In this document: positions 32,101-42,382 of the stretch, one piece after another | How the letters are laid out: the number at the start of each line of letters is the position of its first letter | Numbering within the stretch: position 1 is the first letter of the stretch | Assembly: GCA_001247695.2 (NCBI GenBank) | Contig: LGRX02034674.1 | Span: forward strand, 1 to 64,000 | Length of the DNA: 64,000 nucleotides | Reading direction: 5' to 3' | Source of the DNA: Cymbomonas tetramitiformis | Lineage: Eukaryota > Chlorophyta > Pyramimonadophyceae > Pyramimonadales > Pyramimonadaceae | The notes under the pieces: model-generated | Seen by the model: only the letters and a program-made list of their open reading frames with translations | The model's database searches: none | What the model was told of the DNA's origin: nothing | Position numbers and translations under genes: made by a program

Positions 32101-32571
32101 CAAGGTTCGGTATCGGTTGTTCCGCGTGGTATTGATAGTTTTTTATTATTTTCATTTTATCATCAATCGATTCTGATAAATGATTGGTGTGATCAATCGA
32201 TTCCAATATTCTGATATATCGATGGTATCAGAATATCAGACAAACGATACTGAACCTCGACAGGGACCTACAGGGACCTACAAGGACCTACAGGGACCTA
32301 CCGGGACCTACATGGATCTACAAGAACCTACCGGGACCTACCGGGACCTACACGGACCTGTAGATCTTCTCCTTGAACTCAATATCAGATGTTCCGCGTG
32401 GTATTGATAGTTTTTTATTATTTTCAATTTATCATCAATCGATTCTGATAAATGATTAGTGGGATCAATCGATTCCAATATTTTGATAGTGCACAACTTC
32501 ACTATCAATTGATCCTGATATTCTGATATGTCGATGGTATCAGAATATCAGACAATCGATACCGAACCTTG
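32101..32571. mobile_element. hAT-type MITE (471 bp) with perfect 8-bp TSD
   Basis: Ends CAAGGTTCGGTATCG and CGATACCGAACCTTG are perfect 15-bp inverted repeats flanked by CTGTTCAG at 32093-32100 and 32572-32579. Inside, GTTCCGCGTGGTATTGATAG occurs twice (32119 and 32390), and an internal TIR-like CGATACTGAACCTCG lies near 32245, so the element holds a duplicated body around a 10-bp minisatellite (GGACCTACAG type, about 32258-32360). No coding. The TIR is closely similar to the MITE at 18087. Confidence 0.9.
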
Positions 32572-33069
32572 CTGTTCAGCTCTTTCTGTTCCTTTTGCTC
32601 TTGCAAACAGGAACTTCACGGGTACACTGTACCCTGTGAGGCAGACTGCAATCGGATTTGTAAGATTTGCATTCACCTGTTTCACCTGTAAACAGTAGAG
32701 TAGGCTCACCGTTGTGACGTAACCTCTAGGCTGTACGACAACGATCGACAGCAACGGGAGTAATCAGTAGAAAAAAACGTGATTCTTCAGTAGATTTAGG
32801 TTTCTTTAGCTCTCAACGATGTGGGGTGGCGACTTAGACACTAATAACCTCCCACCCCTCACGGAAGTCTGACCCTCGCGAAAAGAATCTTCCTTCGAAA
32901 CAAGCAAGAGTAACTTGAACAATTCTCGATACGTCTCAACGAATCTAGTACAATCAAAATCTGTCTCAATCTGTCTCGACTCTTCTGCATCAGATCTTCT
33001 CGAGCTGTCTCGTGTCATCACAGGTTGCAATGCATCTCCACCTGCAAAACAAAGACCAAAGCTTCTCCA

Positions 33070-33690
33070 CGAAAAAGTCACTGTGAAAAATGCGCCAAAG
33101 CTCTGCTGTGCAACCCAAAGGCTTGAGCCCCATGCAACGCAACCATGATTTTCTGCCCCCAATATGACTTAAAGTCGAAGTAGACCATGTAGCTGAGATA
33201 AGCTCCGGCCCTAGCCGGTCCCCCCGTGCACTCCTCGAGGAACTTGTTCGCCTGCTCACCCAGGCTTCTGAATGTCTCTCCCGCAAACGGCACCAGTAGA
33301 TGCCGGTTGACATCCCCATAAAGAGCCACCTTCCGCCGTTCCTCCACCGCCGCGGTATGCAACAGCCTGAGACGCCCTCCCCACATGAGAGGAGGCACAA
33401 GGGAACCCAATCACAACGTCGATGATGACATGCCGTCCACGTCCATCGTTGTTGATAACCGTGCTGTCTGGCCTCCACCTCGGCAAATAACTGTGGTGGT
33501 ATGCATGTGTCTTCTTCACGGAGGCGGGGTCGAACGAACACCTTGCGCAGCATCTCAACGAGCACGTCCTGCACCACCCAGTCCCTACGGCGGAGACCTC
33601 TCGGACCAGAGGGAGGGTGACACCAAGCTGCAAGCACAAGGAGACCACCGTGGCAATGGGCTTGAGGCGGAAGGGGAAGGCATTTAAGTG
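33070..33690 (-). pseudogene. LINE C-terminal restriction-like endonuclease region
   Basis: In two frames: RWRPDSTVINNDGRGRHVII followed by DVVIGFP, then in the neighbouring frame LLVPFAGETFRSLGEQANKF and YLSYMVYFDFKSYWGQKIMV. The PD and IDV residues fit the PD-(D/E)XK core. The same segment is legible in the copy near 44160-44330. A frame change sits between the endonuclease core and the tail. Confidence 0.5.
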
Positions 33691-33854
33691 TCACGTGGCC
33701 CCATCCCGGGAAAGGCTGAGTTGCCGCGCCTGGACAGAGGAGTTTGCTGCATCAAGCAGACGTAGCCAGTCAGAACCATATTGACAAATTGTTTGCTCTT
33801 TATTTCTGACTCGCCAGCCGAGTGTCACCGAAACTCTCCCTTCTTGGCGCCTCC

Positions 33855-34373
33855 TCAGGGACCTTGAGCGCCTCCGGCAGCGCATGCCCGTCCACTCTCG
33901 CCGCCAGCACCCGTTCCCTCGCACCACACACATCCTCCCTCCATTGCCGAGACAAAACCCGCCACAAGAGGGTGTCCACCAGCATCAGTTCCCTCCAGTG
34001 CTCCAAGGTGCGGGCGCAACTCTTTGATCGCCGGGAACATCACCACAGTACGCTTCCATTCGTGTGCCCACGAGCCCAGCCACCCCGCCGGCGCAAGTCG
34101 CTGAGTCGAAGTCAGCTCAACCCCCCCCCACCGGGTCGGCAACTGACCCAAAGCTACCGCCGCATCACCTAGCGGGTAGGAGCTGCCTGCCAGCTCCTGC
34201 AAGCACCTCTGAATGCCTGAGTGATGCGCAAGGGCCCCACGCATCAACATGTGTGGCTGCATCAGATGCACGAAGCGAGGGTGGGCACAATACCGAAGGA
34301 GAAGCAACTGAACCTGGGGGTTACTAAGCCTTGCCAACTTCGGAAGGATGGCCCCTGCCTCGCTAGCCATCAA
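33855..34373 (-). pseudogene. LINE RT-to-endonuclease connecting region
   Basis: 172-residue open segment: LPKLARLSNPQVQLLLLRYC, AHPRFVHLMQPHMLMRGALA and PTRWGGVELTSTQRLAPAGW. The same layout (L-R-(F/Y)-C-A-H-P-R near an H/M-rich stretch, then WLGSWA) recurs in the plus-strand LINE at 47580-47850, so both families share this thumb/linker. Confidence 0.55.
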
Positions 34374-34464
34374 AAAGCACTAGTCCGCCACCCAGGCCTC
34401 CGAGCCCACAGGTATCCTCAGCACCCGGATACCCTGCAGAGGCACCACAGCTCTGGACATCAGC

Positions 34465-35463
34465 TCACCGCCAGCATCCACCACGTCCTGGAAGGCCTCG
34501 CACGCCCCTGACGGACCGAAGACAATGCTCTGCCTCACATTCAGTTCCAGCCTGATATCTGCAAGTAAGGGCACAACGAACCGTGTCATATGCCGCCCGC
34601 ACCTGATCTGCATCTCCCAAGATGTGGATGTTGTCCAGGTATGCGATGATGATCACCTCCGGGTTCGCCCGGAATATCTCCCGAAGCATTGGCTGTAAGG
34701 GGGGCGCCATGAAGAACGGGCCGAGTGAGTCCCCCTGCTGAGTGCCCTCCGCCGAGCGAATCCACTGGAACCGCCCATCCAAGGCTCATGGCGAAAGCAA
34801 CTAACTCTCCGTCAACCCCAGCAGCTCAGGGAAGTCCTCGTACAGTAGGCAATGAATCGCCCGTCTGTCCACCGTGTTGAAGGCGTTCTTGCAATCCAGC
34901 TGGAGGGCAAACCACGTAGGAAAAGCCCCCAGCAAAGCCTGCACCAAGTGCACGCACACCTCTGCACCTCCAACACCGAAGACGGCATCAAGGTGCTCAA
35001 ACCGCAGTTGAGAGCACCCAGGCCCCGAAGCCACCGACATCCGCCGACACTCCGCCTCAACCGCTGTCTCCTCCAGGACTAGCGGAGCCGCCTGCACGCT
35101 CGCCGGCAGCCTGTTCCCAACCAGCAGGTGCAACGCCCGCATACATGGCCTCGAGAGTCTCGGGCGTGAGTGTAGCAAGGACCCCGGGATCAAGCCGCCG
35201 AATCGCCTTCGTTCCCCAGCTGCCCTTCCTTCACGAGGCTGATGACATCGCTCATAACCCGCTCTTCCGAAGCACGGGCCGGTCACACCGGTGCCGACGG
35301 AACCGCAACACTGTAGAGAGCCTCCCACTCCCAGCCACCAATCTAGCAACCCTTCCCCGCACCAGCTCCGCAGGAATGGACTTCTTCCTGCCCCCCGGCG
35401 GTGGCGCCAACAACATCTGCGGTGCCACACCCAGCAGCCGCCAAAAGTCCTCACTGTCGCCAT
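34465..35463 (-). pseudogene. LINE reverse transcriptase core
   Basis: The frame ending at 34801 gives GPGCSQLRFEHLDAVF and LQLDCKNAFNTVDRRAIHCL (motif A, Asp in place). The frame 34465-34782 gives EGTQQGDSLGPFFMAPPLQP (motif B) and VIIIAYLDNIHILGD (motif C with Asn for the second Asp). A frameshift lies at about 34795. The catalytic change YLDD to YLDN alone would abolish activity. Confidence 0.65.
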
Positions 35464-35789
35464 CTAGGTTCCTCAGCACCCACCGCATCACCCCCGCAAG
35501 CTCGTCCTTAGCACGCTTTGGGACATGCCAAGCAGAGGAAAATAGGTACGCAAAGACGTCGAAGAGCGGGAGACTTCGAAGCCACTCTCACGATGCTTCA
35601 GGGATCACCGGGTCAACCAGCTGCTTCCGCCACTGCGCTCCACCTGCCCCCACCTCAGCATCTGCTCCCTACCTCCTCTGCTCACAAGTGCTATGATGGG
35701 CAGTCAGCTCATCCTCACTGACATACGCGAGGCATGTTGCACATCTGTGAGATCCATGCCCTGGCAATCAATCGGCCGATGCGCCTCCC

Positions 35790-35862
35790 GCAAGTGCCGG
35801 GCCATCGCCATAGGATGCGCACCCGTTCTCACCGAGCACACAGGACACCTGTAGGCGCATCC
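35790..35862 (-). pseudogene. LINE C2H2 zinc finger
   Basis: The minus-strand frame reads YRCPVCSVRTGAHPMAMARH followed by LREAH. This is a CX2CX13HX4H finger, as found before the RT domain of R2-like elements. Stops flank it in frame, so only the finger survives. Confidence 0.5.
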
Positions 35863-35880
35863 TCCCCCGGTGGTGAGTCA

Positions 35881-36130
35881 TTAGCTCTGTCCGCCGCCAT
35901 TCTCCGCACACGTCGCGTTGCCGGCAAAACACCACCCATTGCCACTCGCTGCTGTATCGGCCGCTCCATCTGCCGCCCTTGCTGACGAAGCACCTATTCC
36001 TGCTACCGCCGTCCCTGTTGATCCCCGTGTTGTTGCTGCCGCTGCTCCCGTTGCTGCCACTCCTGCCGCTGATTCTGCCGCCGCTGTTGTTGTGGCTGCT
36101 GCTGTTGTGGATGCTGCTACTATTGTCGTC

Positions 36131-36185
<55 letters not shown>

Positions 36186-36570
36186 TTGCCGCTTCTCCTG
36201 CTCCTGGGGCTGTTGATGTCGTTAATGTTTCTGCTGTCGTTGCTGTCTCACGAGTGTTCCGCTGTCGTTGCTGGCTCATACGACACGAAGGGCATGCGGC
36301 CAGCTCCAGCAGCCACCTGGCCCCGCAGGTCTGATGGGTAGGATGTCTGCACGGCCACATAAAAAACGCCCGCCCAACACGGAACTCTCCTAGGCACACG
36401 GAACAAACCCTGCTACTCAGTTGAGGCACACCACCAACATATCCAGGCCGATCCTCTAGGTCTCTCCCAGCCTCTGCATATTCCTCCATGACCACATTAG
36501 ATAGCAACGCCGTCACCGTCGCCGCCTCCGCAACCCCCACACCTGCAGCACCCTCGCCATACTCCTCCAC
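35881..36570 (-). CDS. RING-H2 finger protein encoded within LINE region
   Basis: 229-residue ORF. Residues 56-96 form a textbook RING-H2: CX2C (CSVC), 14 residues, C-x-H-x2-H-x2-C (CRHPTHQTC), 10 residues, CX2C (CPSC). RING-H2 proteins are normally E3 ubiquitin ligases; here the role is unknown. The C-terminal half is Ala/Thr-rich because of a GCTGTT hexanucleotide array (36089-36190). It lies head-to-tail between the LINE upstream ORF and the C2H2/RT region on the same strand, so it is probably an element-encoded domain; a captured host exon is the alternative. Confidence 0.55.
36089..36190. repeat. GCTGTT/GTTGCT microsatellite
   Basis: Repeated GTTGCT triplet pairs with interruptions. On the minus strand it encodes alternating Ala-Thr in the RING ORF; on the plus strand it produces a poly-Leu shadow ORF. 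Confidence 0.9.
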
Positions 36571-36624
36571 TAGAGTCTATACAATCGGGACCGAAGAAAG
36601 GGGACCATCTCCCCCCCCCTCCGA

Positions 36625-38098
36625 TCAGCGTCGAACACCGCTTGTAAGGAAGGCGTCATCGGTCCCCGCACTCATCCAAAGGGTCGGCCACCCCTCCTTG
36701 TCCGAAAGGTAGGCTCCACCCTCCTTGGTGCATACCCGCTCCGGCCACTCAAGGCCCCTGTCGAGCGCCTTCAGCTCCAGCGAAGTGAGGTCACGCCCCA
36801 AGGCATCCTGGTGGGCCATGTGAGATCTGCCAACCTGCAGTCCCGCAGGAAAGCCTCTAGGGCAGAGGGGTGAAGCAAGTCGTGCTCCTTCACCTCTTCC
36901 TCCTCCCGGAAGGGAGGCGCACAAGCCTTGGCCGAGGGTCCATCCAGTGGCAACCGCGCCCCATCAACTTGCCTGGCATTCCCTGCCATCTCTGCCTCAA
37001 CCACGGGGGCATCGCCAGCCTCACGTACCACTGCACCCATCCATCCACTGCACCCATCCACCGCGACACCATCCACCTCCACGCCATAGGAGGCTGATCA
37101 TCACCACGAGAGTCCGCATCTGGCTGCGGCGACTGGGGCCCCACTGCTCTGCTAGCACCCCGCACCCTCTGTCTCGACAGCACCACTTGCCCATTCTCCG
37201 AGAGGTACTCGATGTCAGGCCTGCAATTAGCAAGATCAACTGATAAGCACTCCCCATTGTCGTCAAACTGCACACCGTGCCGCCCAGTCACCGGGAAGAA
37301 TTCTGTGACCATGCCAACTCTAGATAGCAAATGCGAACAAGGTGTCCAATCAGTTGACCTCCACAAGGCCGGGTGTACCCGACACTCCCCGATGCACCTG
37401 GCAACCTACCGGGCAAACCTTGGCGGGCCGTCGCGACCATGTTGGCCGCGAACAACATAACTGGACCTCCTGCCCACCTGCTGGCCGAGCTCAATCAGCT
37501 CCTCCTGTCTCGAACCCGTGACATGGAACGGGTGCACCGCCTCCTCGAGGATGTAGTCCGCCACCACCTCCTTGGAGATCCTTGCCTCTCGGAACACGTG
37601 AGCCAAACTGCTTACTAGCCTGGTCCACTCATCACTTTTCGGCAGACTAGGGAACGCCGACTCCCAGCCCACCGCATCCAGAATCAACGGGCAGAAGACC
37701 CAGGAGAAAGTGGCCGTCGTACCGTCACTTGGCCACCACACCGGTGGGCGGCATGCTACACATGGAATGCCTGCACCACTCCCCCTCAACCGGCTGGAAC
37801 AACGGCCCAACATACAATCACCGCTCCAAGCCCGGCGAGGGCCGAGGAGTGCCCACCGCATCAGCGACCCGCTCCTGCTACCCAACTCGACCCCATCTGC
37901 CTCCGCCTCAGCGTCCACACCAGATCTGGACACCACCCTTGGCGTACGAAGCAACTCCGCTAGTCCCTCGGGTACTGGCGGGAACTGAAGCCCCTCCTGA
38001 GGAGCCGACCTGCACGGAGTCAGTGAAACCTCCACCACGTCCTCCGCTGGGGGTACTGCTCCCCGCAGCAACCACGGGCCTGACCACGTCCAGGACAC
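36625..38098 (-). pseudogene. LINE upstream ORF region with Tudor-like segment
   Basis: Three overlapping minus-strand frames (37406-38098, 36890-37366, 36625-36924) read in order as one protein with two frameshifts. Recognisable are FSWVFCPLILDAVGWESAFP, HVFREARISKEVVADYILEE, and RVGMVTEFFPVTGRHGVQFD followed by D-x-GECLSVDL and IEYL, which has the G-x-V..H-x-V-x-F-D-D-x-G pattern of Tudor/Agenet folds. LTSLELKALDRGLEWPERVC lies near the end. The family is not recognised. Its place ahead of the RING/RT parts suggests ORF1 or the N-terminus of the LINE. Confidence 0.4.
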
Positions 38099-38100
38099 TC

Positions 38101-38960
38101 ACCGGAGCGGCATCCACCCGCTCCCGCTGTTCATGCTCCCCCTCAAGCTTTTCTGCCCACTCTACCCGTGTTGCCAGGCATGTTTGAAGTCACACTTGCC
38201 ACCACCGGCCACCTGCCACGTTGCTGACGAGGCCTTGCAAGCTTGCCGCCCTGCTAGCCGACCTCGTAGTCACCCCAGCTGCTGCTGCCTCACCTGCGCC
38301 CGAAGTCGCCACCTTGCATGAGACGGCCCCGTCCACGACTAGTACTGTGGACCGTGCAGACCTACAGTACGGGCACCAACACTGGCCGCCATGCTAACTG
38401 TCGTTGATCTCGTCAACCTACTGGCATCACTGCCCGCTATAAATAAACAATGCCCCGGTGGCCATCACCACCGGGTGCCTCCCAGATCCTCCAGACCGAC
38501 AACTCGCCGCGAAGGAAATGTTGTCCAGCGTAGACCAGTGACCTGTCATACCGTGTCAAAGGCGTTCCATTAGTCTGCTCTCCCGAACGCTCGCCAACCC
38601 AAAAGGGCCTCTTCTGATCAACACCTACCCCGCAGGACACCGTGCACAGCACGAGGTGAAGATGCCCCGGGGAGACGAGGGGCTGGCGGTCCAAGCACCA
38701 AGGTCACACAGGATCGCTCCCGGACAGGTGGTTCCAACCAGCCGCAAAACTTATCGTCGTCGACCTCATCGACCTCGTCATCACCAAGCCGCTCGATGTC
38801 TCGTTCTCATCGACCTCGTCATCACCAAGTCGCTTCCCGCTGTCCGTAACTCCGCTGCCACCCACGGCAACACCGCTACTCGCCTCACCACCTGCTGCTC
38901 GGGTTGTACGGCCCGCCTCAAAGGGCGAGTTCCTGACCAGCCGAGTGTTGCCCGAAGGCG
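38101..38960. other. LINE 5' flank or intron DNA
   Basis: GC-rich, Pro-coding shadows only. A direct repeat TCATCGACCTCGTCATCACC occurs twice (about 38767 and 38808). It could be the LINE 5' leader. No gene called. Confidence 0.35.
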
Positions 38961-39303
38961 GCCAGGTAGCTCAGGTAGCTCGGTGAGGCTCAGGGAGCAG
39001 AGGGGTGGTCTTGCGCGTGGGCTTGGTGGTGGAGATTTGGCTCGCGCAGCTTGGGGGGCAGGGATGAACCGGCTTCAGGCACAAGGTGGCAGTGCGCTGG
39101 CGGTGCAGATGCAGAGGGGCTCGGGTGGCTCAGCGATGCTTAGGGGGTGGTCCCATTCTTCACTAGTGAGCTCCGGAGAATCCGGATGAGTGTCCCGAAG
39201 TGTGTGCGGAATCCTTTGATCCCCGGCGTGGGTACATAGTGCAGTCTTCTGTGGCTATGGGGCGCCAAAGGAGTCGAAAGGATACGCATACACACATTAC
39301 ACA
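38961..39303 (-). mobile_element. High-copy dispersed repeat, copy 3 (inverted)
   Basis: Reverse orientation of the family: GAGGCTCAGGGAGCAGAG, CGGCTTCAGGCACAAGGTGG, GAGCTCCGGAGAATCCGGAT, ATCCCCGGCGTGGGTACATA, and ending GGATACGCATACACACA. About 85-90% identical to copies 2 and 4 by eye. Confidence 0.75.
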
Positions 39304-39454
39304 CACACAACGCGCATCCCATGCTTTAGAAAAATCAGAAGATTTGTGTATATGTTCCCAAAAGCTGCCAACAAGACTTTGGTAGAGGTATTAGCGATAC
39401 ATATTCAAAATGAATGCTCTTAGTTTATTTTGAGGAATTTGGTTTGTGGCACAG

Positions 39455-39964
39455 CTTCTCCACCTCCTTCACCACCTCCTCCATCCCCCCTCCTTTACCA
39501 CCACCTCCATCCCTTCACCACCACCTCCATTCCCCCCCTCCTTCACCACCTCCACCACCTCCATCAGCCTCCCCCACCATCCCCCCCCTCCTTCACCACC
39601 ACCTCCATCCCCCTCCCCCCCACCATCCCCTCCTTCACCACCTCACCTCCATCCCCTCCCTCCCCACCATCCCCACCTCCTCCTTCACCACCACCGCCCT
39701 CCATCCTCCTCCCCACCACCACCTCCTCCTCCATCCCCCCCTCCTTCACCACCACCTCCATCCCCCTCCCACCATCCCCACTCTCTCCTTCACCACCACC
39801 GCTCCATCCTCCCCCTCCTTTACCTCCTCCTCCTCCCCACCACCTCCTCCACCTCCACCGCCTCCTCCTAGTCCGCCACCATACTTCGATAATTCCATCT
39901 TCAGCTGTCCATTTGCTTGTTCAACCACGGATACAACATGCCCATGTGGTGCCGTTGACTGCAG
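39455..39964 (+). CDS. Exon: Pro-rich linker and start of Cys module (frame slip inside)
   Basis: The acceptor TGTGGCACAG precedes it and the donor GTATTG follows. Entering in phase 1 from exon 2 gives ASPPPSPPPPSP, a typical algal Pro-rich linker. The last 40 residues, PPPPSPPPYFDNSIFSCPFA plus CSTTDTTCPCGAVDC, are in another frame, which joins exon 4 in phase (codon AG|T). Between them is a (CCACCTCCA)n-like low-complexity tract, so an indel in the repeat has probably shifted the frame, either as a real lesion or an assembly error. Pherophorin-like Pro/Ser linkers are common in green-algal wall proteins (established). Confidence 0.5.
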
Positions 39965-40696
39965 GTATTGTCGTGTTTTGAGACATTTACGCCTATTCGT
40001 ATAATGAGCTATGCAACATGTGCAGTTCTGCATATTTTACTCAGGCATGTATACCTGACATTTTGGCAAAGGTAATAAATATGAGAACCTTTTCAGGTTG
40101 TGTGGCACTGGCAAATGTAGGTAAAGGGATCATTTGGGCCTTCTTTGGTCCAGCGGGGTTGCAGAGGTTAGGGATTTTGCCAGCTTGGAGTGATGTAGTG
40201 GATGCGCGAGGTGTAATTGTTAGGAGTCATATTCTGATGATGACCGGTGCACACCAGGAATATTTGCTTTATTTGTGCCTTTCTTTAAAGGACTTTGGCT
40301 GCTGTATGTCCGATGAGGAGTGAATGTGTGGAGGCTGACTGCCTCTGCACATATCTGTGGGTTCATTGCCGTGCTGTTATGGAATATTGATATTGTTCTA
40401 ATCAACTATCGATTGATAATATTCAAATTGATGGGGTATCTAAGATACATTCGATGAGTGGATTCTTCAACTTATGTTATTTTGTACTTGGAGTGTCCCA
40501 GCATCCTGATCTTGGTTTGCTCTTCAGTGACAGTCATTTTGCCTTTTGCTTGAAAATGTCACAGACCGATGAAACATGAATGCCGAAAGAGAGCGCGGAG
40601 ATAAACAAGTATTCCTTTCATGTAGCGCAGATTTGGATTGTAAATGGTAGTCTGCAGGCTTCTTGAATTCACTGACGGTTTTGCTTCTTTGCTCAG
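39965..40696. other. Intron between exons 3 and 4
   Basis: 732 bp bounded by CAG|GTATTG and TTTGCTCAG|TTGC. No repeats or coding recognised. Confidence 0.45.
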
Positions 40697-40826
40697 TTGC
40701 TCCACATGTACCACCTTACGTTTTTCGGAGCTGTCGCCGAGCTGCCTCCGGATAACTCGGGATTACTGCACTGGCGCCGGCAATGGCGACAGTGCTTGTA
40801 TCCGAATCCAGGAGGCAAAAGTGGAG
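40697..40826 (+). CDS. Exon: Cys-rich module continuation
   Basis: The acceptor TTCTTTGCTCAG has a good pyrimidine tract; the donor is GTGCGT. Joined in phase to the previous exon it reads ..GAVDC-S-CSTCTTLRFSELSPSC followed by LRITRDYCTGAGNGDSACIR and IQEAKVE. The Cys density continues that of exon 3. It exits in phase 0. An alternative donor 18 bp downstream (GTGGAG|GTTGTG) would add VRTVE. Confidence 0.55.
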
Positions 40827-41294
40827 GTGCGTACCGTGGAGGTTGTGTGTGCTACTACAATAGTAGGTATCTGTTGTGTTGACACTTCAGGTGGGACTTT
40901 GATGCGGGAATTTGTGCTTTTGTTGATGCTTCATGTGGGAATTTGATGCGGGAATTCGTGCTTTTGTGCGTTTTAGCCGATGATGCATCTGTCAGCCGAG
41001 TTTGTGCGCACAATAGGTGTCCTTGTTCCTTGCATAGATTGCTGACAACCCACCAGTTGTGGTGGTGTGTTTTGAATACCAAGCACATGTAAAATGGCAT
41101 TTGACCATCGGGCACCTCATCGCCTGAGGTCCATTGAATGTTGCCCCATCGGAGACTGTTATTTGTATGTCGCACAGCCTTCTATCTGCTTGCGAGGTCA
41201 ACCTATCACTCGAGCTCTTGTTCTCCCACCGGATTCCTCATTTAATTTTATCTCAGTAGAACTGTGACCCGGAATAACCTCTGAAAAGCCCAAG

Positions 41295-41469
41295 TATGAC
41301 AAAACTCAGAAATATTAGCACTCTTCTCAAACAAGATGTCGGGAGATGGATGGCATCATCATCATCTCATTGTGGCCACTGGATCATAGGCCGCTGGATC
41401 ATGAGAGATGATGTCATTCATCTCCCGATTTCTCGGAGAAGAGTGCCAATATTGTCCAGTTTTGTCATA
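41295..41469. mobile_element. MITE with about 65-bp imperfect TIRs, TA-flanked
   Basis: TATGACAAAACT..AATATTAGCACTCTTCTC..GGGAGATG is mirrored by CATCTCCCGATTTCTC..GAGAAGAGTGCCAATATT..AGTTTTGTCATA. The terminal TA plus TGACAAAAC suggests a Tc1/mariner or pogo-like origin. About 45 bp of loop carries CATCATCATC. Confidence 0.7.
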
Positions 41470-41479
41470 ATGAGCATCT

Positions 41480-41812
41480 TATTCATTGCATCTTGCGCCA
41501 GTGCACCTTATTTACTGAACATGTGCCATGCATGATGAGCATCTCCAACAACACCGCCAGTGCACCTTACTTATTGAATATGTGCCATGCATGATGAGCA
41601 TCTCCAACAACACCGCCAGTGCACCTTATTTATTGAATATGTGCCATGCATGATGAGCATCTCCAGCAACACCGCCAGTGCACCTTATTCATTGAATATG
41701 TGCCATGCATGATGAGCATCTCCAGCAACACCGCCAGTGCACCTTATTTATTGAATATATGCCATGCATGATGAGCATCTCCAGCAACACCGCCAGTGCA
41801 CCTTATTTATCC
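41480..41812 (+). repeat. 59-bp minisatellite, about 5.6 copies
   Basis: TGCCATGCATGATGAGCATC recurs at 41524, 41583, 41642, 41701 and 41760, exactly 59 bp apart, with CGCCAGTGCACCTTATTTAT between. 59 is not a multiple of 3 and the frames shift, so it is non-coding. Confidence 0.9.
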
Positions 41813-42126
41813 GATTGCAGCCAAAGGGACCGCCGTGTCCATCTGCGCATAGAGCTATCTAGCACACAGCTCCCTATGGGCATCGATGGTTATGATTGAC
41901 TCCACGTGGCTCACCTCTTGCAACATCAGGTCACGACGATGTCCGCCACTAGCGGGGGACAAATGACTGGAGGCAGTTTACCTGCAGGTCAGTTTCAGTA
42001 TTTCTTCATCATTATTAATTCTCTCTTGTTATAAGCATCGTAGCAACAACACCCTTCCCTAGCACTGTCAGCAGCATGCTACAAATTTTCCCACTTGTTA
42101 CCATGCCGTCATGCATACATGCGCAG

Positions 42127-42382
42127 CCATTCTCGACCAGACGATCTTTTATGCATTGCAAATATATGCATGATTTTTTAATGGTGGTAAGCAAACTGAT
42201 GAGGCACGTGTCTGGGGATGTGGGGACTTTTGCTACAACAGCGGTCTCATTGACAATTCCACCAAACTCATTGACAGCAGATGTTAGCGTGGCAATTGCA
42301 GAAGTCAATGAAGATGAGATCTCTCTTCCGTGCGTCCCAACCATTTCGGCAGATTCGCAGACAACGTCATCAGCAGCAGCAG
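42127..42382 (+). CDS. Exon: beta-sandwich module, first part
   Basis: The secure part is VSGDVGTFATTAVSLTIPPN followed by SLTADVSVAIAEVNEDEIS, like the ZU5/PITA-type beta module (G-T-(V/F)-A..A-V-S-L-T-I-P-x-x-(A/S)-L). The donor is GCAG|GTATGC at 42382, exit phase 1. The start is less certain: the acceptor at 42126 (CATGCGCAG) is the one that keeps phase 0, but its pyrimidine tract is poor. The next exon (45987) completes the module. The intron between them carries a LINE. Confidence 0.5.

Larger units (their letters stand above)
32895..38100 (-). mobile_element. LINE, most complete copy (Tudor-like, RING-H2, C2H2, RT, RLE)
   Basis: Minus strand, 5' to 3': an upstream ORF region (38098 to 36625); a RING-H2 ORF (36570-35881); a C2H2 finger CPVCSVRTGAHPMAMARH.. 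near 35800-35850; RT (LQLDCKNAFNTVDR near 34900, EGTQQGDSLGP near 34740, IIAYLDN near 34650); a connecting region (ILPKLARLSNPQVQLLLLRY); and an endonuclease-like segment RPDSTV..GRGRHVIIDVVIGF near 33415-33480, with the PD..D spacing of restriction-like endonucleases. Frameshifts and stops separate the blocks, and the RT has YLDN for YLDD, so it is inactive. The LINE family with C-terminal RLE is well known (R2-type); the N-terminal combination is less usual. Confidence 0.65.
40827..42126. other. Intron with a MITE and a minisatellite
   Basis: Apart from the inverted-repeat element (41295-41469) and the 59-bp minisatellite (41480-41812), no structure is recognised. The 40870-40960 stretch has a short direct repeat around ATGCGGGAATT(T/C)GTGCTTTTG. 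Confidence 0.45.

Noticed and set aside
35979..36341. Poly-Leu ORF on the plus strand
   Set aside because: It is the shadow of the GCTGTT microsatellite within the RING ORF.
38656..39189. 177-residue plus-strand ORF
   Set aside because: Half of it is the dispersed repeat, which gives similar ORFs wherever it lies.
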